From the NCBI GenBank assembly GCA_914767715.1, contig OU612071.1, forward strand, positions 17,356,948 to 17,420,947: a stretch of DNA of 64,000 nucleotides, given 5' to 3'. The notes under the pieces were generated by a model. The model worked only from the letters and a program-made list of their open reading frames with translations, was not told the DNA's origin and made no database searches. A program made the position numbers and the translations under genes. This DNA comes from Membranipora membranacea (lineage: Eukaryota > Bryozoa > Gymnolaemata > Cheilostomatida > Membraniporidae). This document shows positions 56,931 through 64,000 of the stretch, piece after piece. Each line of letters opens with the position of its first letter. Positions within the stretch are counted from its first letter, which is position 1.

Positions 56931-59900
56931 ACTGAACAAAATGGCAGCCGGAGACATCCAGGAACAGTATGCCACAGCGCCTGGTAACTGGTTAGCCCAA
57001 GAGATCAGAAGATTCCAAGAACAAAGTACGGGGCTCTTCCCATCCCCCAAACCTGGTGATGAGAAGATAAGATACAACACTATATACGGATTAGAATATG
57101 CTCCATTAGCAAATGTAAGCATGATTTCTAAATGCTTTCTATCGAGATGAATTTGATATAAGATACTAAACTGTTTCCTTTTGGTTTTATGTATCAGAAT
57201 TCTTCGCCGATAGATTGTGAGACCAAGGTGTACCATAGTTGAGGCTGAATTCCTGCACTTGGAGCAACAAGGGAACCATTTTGCTATTACACCCCTTTCC
57301 ACAACCCCCTCCCCCTAAGACACCCCTACCTCTGAGCAGATTGCTACAGGATATCCACAATATTTTCAAATCATTCAAAGACACAACAATCCATTATTTG
57401 CCTTGTCAAGTCGCTCAATTATAATGTTTGACGGTTAGTCAAGAAGTGAAAATAGTTTGTTTGACAGCATACATCAATAACTTTGTTAAAATAATAGAAA
57501 CAATTCAAGTATCTATTTACGTTATACATAATATCGTCAGGACAGACAAGCACTTCTGACAATTTAATTTCTGTATATGTCTGAAGTGTATTAGATCATA
57601 TTATCGATAATATCAGTAAAAGTATGTGCAAACACTTAGTTCTATAAGCATTACAGACACTGTCTCTATCCATCGCATATCTTGGGGTTGACTTTGACTT
57701 TATTGCTCTATCAAGCTCTATAGGTAGCGGTATATTTTTAGCCACTTGGCCGAGAAGTTGATGACTGTGAACCGTCTTGTAGCTAGCTTAGTTGTTTGCA
57801 GAGACATACTTGCTGCTTGATTATAGTGATGCTTTATCCAGACGGCTTTCTTGTTTCCAATAATATTTTTTGACCAACATCAAAATTTGTGGTTTTTTTT
57901 ACTGATACTACGGCTCCAGAGTAAACAAACAGGGATGACAGGGCTTCAAAAGCCGTCTTTCACCATTCATGTAATAATACTATGAGTATATTTAACTTGT
58001 TTTTTGTTGTAGGAGGCGTATAAGACAGACACACCAATGTTACTGAAGAGGCCTGGTGTCAAGAAGGAGACTCCATTCTCGTTGGAACAAGCTAAGGTAA
58101 GTTATTATGGTCTAATCGCTAGGACATGTCAACAACCTTCCCATAATACAATGTCAGCTTGGAATTTCCAAAGTAGTCCAAGGCGTTTCATCTATATATT
58201 ATCATTGACACTGTTATGAGTATCCCACAATGCACTTCTATGGAATTCCCATTGAGATCTGGTCATTCTCATTCACTTGACCTAACAGGGGATTTCCGGA
58301 GTATTGCATTGTGGGATACTTTGTTCAGATCCGAGGTGACACCAAGCTGTTATAGGCTGATCAGAGAGCGCTTGGGGCCGAACATTAGCCTTACATTCAT
58401 TTGGTAGATTGATTCAAGCTCAGAACCTCAAAGCTGCTTATCTGCATTATTACTCTGATCTCGTTTTACCCTAGTACATGGAGGGCTAGCATTTTTTTAT
58501 CCCAGCTCATTGGGTCACAACACAGCACAAGTTACCTTGCTTTCCGTAGATTGAAAAGTTGACTTCATGTTTGGTTTTGAAATCATTGCCTTCGATTTCA
58601 AATGTTGCAGTGAACACATTGTCTTCCATGCCAGTTGTTGCAGAGATCGCAGGCTCAGAGGCTCAGATTAACATTTAGTGATCGACCTTGTCCTGATTCA
58701 GTTGCACAGTGTCTCAGTTTTGAACCAAAGCCCAGGGATCAGATCAACCAGTCATGATAGCCACTGTGAAACGTGATTTTGATTATGATTTTGAGACTAT
58801 TCTGATTCCATTCATCAAATCTCAACAAGCAGATCAGAGTCATTGCTATAAGACTTGTTATTATAGTACAGGCCTGTAGTTCTAGGGGAGGCAGGGGCGC
58901 TCTGCCTCCCCTAGAATGCTCAACAGAGTGGCCTAAAAACGCTATAATCGAATTATCCATGTCAGAATCAGCTTAATTGGGAGTTTCATTTGCTATTGAT
59001 TTCATTAAAACACTTTAGAGGCGGGGGGGGGAGTAGTGGATTAACCTCAGACACCACAGGAGGAGCTCTCAATATCTGTCCTGGTGATACTACACACCCT
59101 CAAGGGTTTCTGCCTCCCCTACTATTTTTACTAAACTATGGCCCTGTAGTAGTATGTGAGTATGTAGTATCATGTTTAGCTATGTTTAGTCATGATATTG
59201 AAGATATAGTATATAGGCATTACATTACTTTGATAACTCAGTAGAGGTATCGTTTGTGAGCAGTTACTACAGTTATCGGGCCAAAGTATGATGGTCTGTT
59301 TCCTCTTCTCTGTAATTAGATGTCGGTTATTGATCTATATTGGTGTGAGTATAAATTGAGTGCAGGAAATGTCTGAGGATCCGGATGATTGCAACAATAA
59401 TGATAATGAAGCACCGCAAAACCTGAACATGAGTGAATAGCACTGAGGCTTAAATGTAGCTTGACATTCTGAGTTAGATACGATTCTATGTCCGATTTCT
59501 ATGTCAATGTACTTGAGTTCCGCCTCGGTGTATTGTTTTCGGGAGGATTAAGTATTACCAGGTCTCATTAGTTAACTGAAAGAAAGGAGATTAGGGCCTA
59601 ACCCTGTCAGAGAGGGAGGGTGTCCCATCCTCAACGGTCCCTGCTGAGGGGATTCTATATTCGGTAGTTTGAATAAGGAGTTATGGTTCCTCTATATAAG
59701 AGAATATAACTCCTAATTACAGTTGATTTTCTCCCTTTGGTCGGGCCGGTCGATTTTGTTTACCTGTAGTATACTTATCATAGCATTTATTGGACGTGAT
59801 ACAACGGAGCTTCCATACTTAACTTTGGCCTGATTATTTTAGCTACGATTTGCTGTCAGTTGGTAATTTTAGAACGGTATTATTTGTTTAAGATAAACAA

Positions 59901-62900
59901 CTGTTGAAAAAGAAATCTGATAAATATATGCACTGGTGCTGCTTGTAAGGCTGTCTATCAAATATAAAAGCTGTATTGAAACGAAATATTTCGCTGAAAC
60001 TCATTAAGTAAAGAGAATTTAATTTTGGCAATTTGAGTTATGTAATTGCAAAGAAATCACAGAAATTGTACCATAAATTAAAGTCAGACTGTGCGAGATT
60101 CCCCTTAGCTCCAGTTTAACTCAAATGAAAAAATTCTGTTTGTTGGAATTAAGATAGTGTGATGTTATATGATTTGTATGCTCAAATTATGTGAATTGTG
60201 GGTAGATGGTGCACTTCTCTCCCCCCCCCCCCCCCCCCCCCCCGTATTATTCTGACATGTAACAAATCCTTCCAATTTCAGCATAGGAAAGACGATTTAA
60301 TAAATCTTATTCACTATGTTTCCATCGGTCGAATGATCATTGCATCCTATCCATTGGATTTGGCTTGTTATGTAATCAAAACACAATTCAATAACAATAG
60401 GATCCGAACAAATTCAGTTTGTGAATGCAAACAACCTATTGGAATTGAAATTGTAATTGAATAGCTTAATTGTTTCCATGTGCAGAAAAAAGGGCTAAAA
60501 AACGCCTATATGCACATTTGTATGGAGCATGGAAACATAGTGATTGTCATTATCATGATTAGAACTCACTTCATTAGGTTGTAATAGGCACTATTGACTG
60601 TATTTTAGGCGAAGTGGTGCATTTTAAAACCATTTACCCCATCCGTAAATTTGAAGAACGCAATAATTTTATTCTCTCATGCCTAAATAACAATGTAGAT
60701 GCCTGACACGTTGAAATTTTGGACTGAAAGCGCTCCCTTCTTTCCGGCTTCTGGGTTTACAGTGAGGGCAGAATATGCTGGCCTCAAATTGTTAATTACA
60801 TCTACTTGGAAGGGGTGGATTTTTTAATTTAGCACAATTAAAGTTAAAGTTGTAAATTTCAAAACTCAATAACTTCTTTACGCCTCAGGGTTAATGATGA
60901 GGACAGAATATGCTGGCCTTAAACTGATAATTATATTCAACTTTAAGGGGTGGATTCTTTCACGAAGTAAGACCCCATCGTCTCAGAATAAAAGCATTAT
61001 TTAATTTAGCACAGTTGAAATTGTAAATCTTAAACATTCATATCGCAAGTTTCCTGAACAAAGTTATATCAACCCCTGTTTCTAACACCCCTGTTTCTGA
61101 CACCCCTGTTTCTCACATCCCTGTTTATAACACCCCTGTTTCTATCCACCCCTTCAAGGTCAGCAAATAACCTGGTGTCAGTCAGAACAGTATTGTAATT
61201 GAAGTGGCCGCTGCGGCAGCAAAGTAAATTATACCCCACATTGTTGCATAGTAACTAATGGGTTCTCTATTCAAAGTTATATCAGGCAGCAATTCTGTGA
61301 ATTCAGATCAAACATTAATCTAATAACGGCAAACAAAACTTGAAATCACACTAAACATTCATTAAAAGATTTAATATTGGCTTTCCTATTAGATCGGCAG
61401 CAGGCAGAGGTTTTTATAAGTGTTTTGAATGAGAAATTAGAAGACTGAATTCTTCGCTGAAAGAGGAATTGTGATTTGAATACTTGGATCGATAGCGGCT
61501 GCTGTTTTGTGTCTGTGTGTGTTATTAATGCTGTCTTAAATTTGAGGACGAAGCTGTGAGCCAACACTGTCATTAGCTCGTAGTTGGAGGCTGCAGGCTT
61601 TAGAGGAGCTTTATGATTATATGCTGTCTTATTAAATCTTATGCTGCCGATCAATACTAAGAATCAGCCATGGATAAAATGAAGTCTTCAGGATATATCT
61701 TACTAGGACAACAACCAAGAGCTGTAGGTGTTTAGTTTCTAATTCAAGTCATTTTGCACAAGTTCAACCAAATGTCAATCACCATCTCTGATTTGTGAGT
61801 TCGGAATAATGTTGATTTTAAGTAGGCTATGTTTCTGCTCACAATTTGAATAAATTGCCGGAAGGAATGCAGGTGGTTGTTCACAGAAAGAGTTAACACC
61901 GGTGACCGGGGGGCCGTCGGGCAGTGGGCAAAAGTCTGGGGGGCTCAGACTAGTGACCTTCGACATGAGGTTATCACTTCTTGTCCTTTATTTTTGACAA
62001 TAGCTATCGAGAGAACTTTTTAACAGATTCAAGTTAGCGCCTCGTGACCCGTGTACGAAGGGAATTGAATCTATTCGGTCAGTAATCGGTGATGCTCAAA
62101 ACTGTGGTTGTTTGTCTTGGCCACTAGATTCCGGCTAAGCAATTTAAGAAATCTAGTTGCTTTTCACAAACTATTCCTGACAATGGTCTGATTCCATGTA
62201 GGCGATAGACTATTGCTCCTTGTACTGTACAACGCTTTGCGTGGTTCTTTTAGTGTGCGCTGCCCAATTTCTTGGCTATCACATTATCATCCACCAAATT
62301 TGTGTAAGGGCAACAGAAAAAGCATGTGTTTTGTTGTTCGCCATGTTATGGCTGCCAACTAATTTAAAGTACTGTAATGTTTGTTCAAACAATAATCAAG
62401 GTTTTGAAATTCCTCTGATAAGCTGTTCCTACAATGACATCAAAGGTTTCTGTATTATTCTTAGTTCTATTCAACAGCTAATCATATCTGGTGATTCATC
62501 TGATTCAAGTTTGTCACCAGCTTTGTTAGAAAACTTGAACCTATATGATGAATTTGTTCCATGCAAAACATGCTGGAGATAGTTTTGTGCACCCAAAACC
62601 TTTGCTCTCCTCTCCGATAGACCACCCCTTCTCCCATCCAACTGGCTGGCGGTTTAGCGAAGGTAGCTTGAAATCAGCTACAGAGTCCTGGTTCTGGGTT
62701 TACAGATTGTTATAAATCAGAATAGATTCGGTTAGTAACTCTTGCTGGTCCCTTATACTTCCTTGTACAGGTTCCAATATTGCCCAAAGAAAAAAGTTTA
62801 CCGCGCTTGTACAAACACTCTCCTATACGTAGGCACATGGAGGGGATTACTTCAATGTTTTTCTCTATCTCTTGCAAAACTGGTTACATACAATTAGGCC

Positions 62901-64000
62901 ACGCAGACAATCATAACTGATCTGATCAATCCCTTTTGCTGCATCATGTTATCCTGTGCACACTCTTGCCCCCTCCCCTGTCCGACGGTCCCTCGGGCCG
63001 AGGAGGGTGACAATGAGTCATTTAGTTGATCAATGTCTTCCCCAACTTCGAGCCAATCAACAACATGGACTGTATGATATTCTATCCTCAGTAGACTTCT
63101 TTTTAATTTCCTACTGCAAGCGCAACTGAAAAACTGAAAAAGAAGTCGAAATCAATATAAATGTAAACTAGAATTGCCGGGCCGATCATAAATGCCACAA
63201 AACTTCAGGTGTGTGGATGACATACACTCAGGTTGTCGATTAAGTTTATGATGGATGGCCAATAGGCGATGTCATTATAAGTGCAAATTAAAATTGAACA
63301 ATTATTCTAAGTAAATACAGCCTTACGATATAGCGCATCAAACATGTTATAATTGTGGTACATTTATTTATATACATATAAAAAAAAGGGGTTTATTTGA
63401 TATACACTTGCATTTATCATAAACACAAAACAGAAGTTTCGTGGATAATACATTGTAGTTTGTAATTTGTATTAGCCTATTGTTGTAGACACTGATATAT
63501 ATTCTATATCTAAACAATTTCTCATCTTTGATTGGCCCAAAAGTTCAGTAATGCTACAGCTGACCCCTTGTAAACATTTGTCAAGTAGCTTGCCTGAGAT
63601 TTTAAATGTTGTTACTGGGACGTCAGTCAATGCATAACGCTAAAGCTGCCAGAATTTTAGCTAGATCCAATTACTGACACAAAGTTATATACTGATGTTA
63701 TTTCTCCACAAATAGCCATACTGTCGATTTTACCACTAATCCATGAATGTTGTAGAGGTTTAACACATGGAAGGTAAGAAAGGACCTGGTAGATGTGGAT
63801 AGAGTACAGCAGAGAGTGGCTGAGAGAAGAAGAACCGCGCTAGAGGCAGCCAATCGGCAACAAGATGACAAAATTAATTGTGAGTTATCTCACCTACACA
63901 CTTTTGGTTTATGGTTGCTTCTAGTTTGTAAGCCCAATGTTTTACAAGACCTATCTCTATTGTCAATTTTCTTCAACTATAGTCTCTGCAATGAAACCAA
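56931..64000 (+). CDS. 5' part of an unrecognised gene; small soluble, charged protein
   Basis: The ATG at 56941 follows TTATTTCCAG (acceptor ending 56930) and 10 bases of leader, so a 5' UTR intron or a trans-spliced leader is possible. Coding exons: 56941-57114, 58013-58096, 63756-63879, and the beginning of another at 63983-64000; phases agree. The protein starts MAAGDIQEQYATAPGNWLAQ, passes TIYGLEYAPLAN, KTDTPMLLKRPGVKKETPF and RFNTWKVRKDLVDVD, then a charged helix (RVQQRVAERRRTALEAANRQ) and NFSAMKP at the edge. There are no Cys, membrane segments or signal peptide in the visible part. The short aromatic/Pro motifs and basic helix recall small axonemal (CFAP-type) proteins, but this is only an impression. 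An exon inside the 5.7-kb third intron could have been missed. Confidence 0.6.
58204..58325 (+). repeat. Short inverted-repeat element with GCATTGTGGGA ends
   Basis: GTATCCCACAATGCA at the left pairs with TGCATTGTGGGATAC at the right, about 110 bp in all. Related single arms (GCAATTTTCTGGA plus GGGATCAGGT or GAGATCAGGT) occur at 29978 and 32379 in lipase introns. Confidence 0.65.
58868..59150 (-). mobile_element. hAT-like MITE family H, copy 3 (inverted)
   Basis: Opposite orientation to the copies at 21825 and 27783, with both ends preserved: CAGGCCTGTAGTTCTAGGGG at the left and CTAAACTATGGCCCTG at the right. This is the most complete copy and defines the family ends. It lies in intron 2 of the unrecognised gene. 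Confidence 0.8.
60221..60243 (+). repeat. Poly-C tract of 23 bases
   Basis: An uninterrupted C run following GCACTTCTCT; likely to vary in length and to be error-prone in sequencing. Confidence 0.9.
60311..60543. mobile_element. MITE with 15-bp perfect terminal repeats
   Basis: TCACTATGTTTCCAT at the left and ATGGAAACATAGTGA at the right. If the termini are taken as CACTATG...CATAGTG, both flanks read ATT, a 3-bp target duplication as in PIF/Harbinger elements. That assignment is inference. The frame at 60198-60464 across it is chance. Confidence 0.78.
60755..61035 (+). repeat. Imperfect direct duplication of about 140 bp
   Basis: Two versions of GACAGAATATGCTGGCCT-like sequence (60763 and 60902), each followed by AAGGGGTGGATT and then TTTAATTTAGCACA. 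The second copy contains about 45 extra bases. Confidence 0.7.
61071..61146 (+). repeat. 15-bp minisatellite, five units
   Basis: Units of ACCCCTGTTTCT plus three variable bases, at 15-bp spacing (TAAC, TGAC, TCAC and TAAC variants). Confidence 0.85.
62220..62582 (+). other. Unexplained 120-codon open frame inside an intron
   Basis: A continuous frame beginning MYCTTLCVVLLVCAAQ and ending VPCKTCWR, in intron 3 of the unrecognised gene. It has a CxxC pair (NVCSN is single; CKTC near the end) and a plausible Leu/Ser composition (SSIQQLIISGDSSDSSLSPA). No flanking splice sites or repeat ends were identified. It could be a transposon or retrocopy fragment, an overlooked exon, or chance. Confidence 0.25.

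Noticed and set aside
1-64000. Operon or horizontally transferred cluster
   Set aside because: Genes are intron-rich, on both strands, widely spaced and functionally unrelated; codon use looks uniform by eye.

Overview
This is a gene-bearing stretch of an animal (metazoan) nuclear genome. Every confident gene is split by GT-AG introns, the intergenic DNA is AT-rich, and the encoded proteins are animal families: an NRF-6/acyltransferase-3 membrane protein, a pancreatic-type lipase with lid and PLAT domain, a NEK6/7 kinase, and the DR1 subunit of NC2. Introns of a few hundred to about two thousand bases and roughly one gene per 9 kb suggest an invertebrate. A tunicate or another small-genome marine invertebrate would fit, but nothing here proves the clade.

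Layout: 2-220 (+) last coding exon of an unrecognised gene; 2164-15924 (-) NRF-6-like acyltransferase, 11 exons, C-terminal end not found; 18502-22563 (+) four-pass membrane protein resembling the TMEM272-like family, with two PPxY motifs and a 12-residue Pro-rich repeat; 25156-34324 (+) secreted lipase of 11 constitutive positions, one of them occupied by two alternative exons; 35852-44460 (-) NEK6/7-type kinase, 10 exons; 48839-52076 (+) DR1, 5 exons; 56941 to the window end (+) start of an unrecognised gene. Exon joins were read by hand, with reading phase checked at each join; the phase agrees throughout.

The main discovery is in the lipase gene. Two tandem 116-nt exons (30504-30619 and 30980-31095) are alternative versions of the segment carrying the catalytic His and the C-terminal arm of the lid. 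Their phases make them mutually exclusive by logic: using both gives an immediate TGA and using neither shifts the frame, so exactly one must be chosen. Other notable items are a duplicated splice acceptor that could insert 15 in-frame residues into the NEK activation segment, a 597-bp GGGAA array with a 340-bp higher-order period and strong G-quadruplex potential, and a nested pair of foldback transposons, one with a perfect 10-bp target duplication.

Introns and spacers are full of short non-autonomous DNA transposons. Several families have two or three copies within the window, and there are also tRNA-derived SINE-like pieces. The genes look functionally unrelated and are on both strands; there is no sign of an operon or of horizontal transfer.
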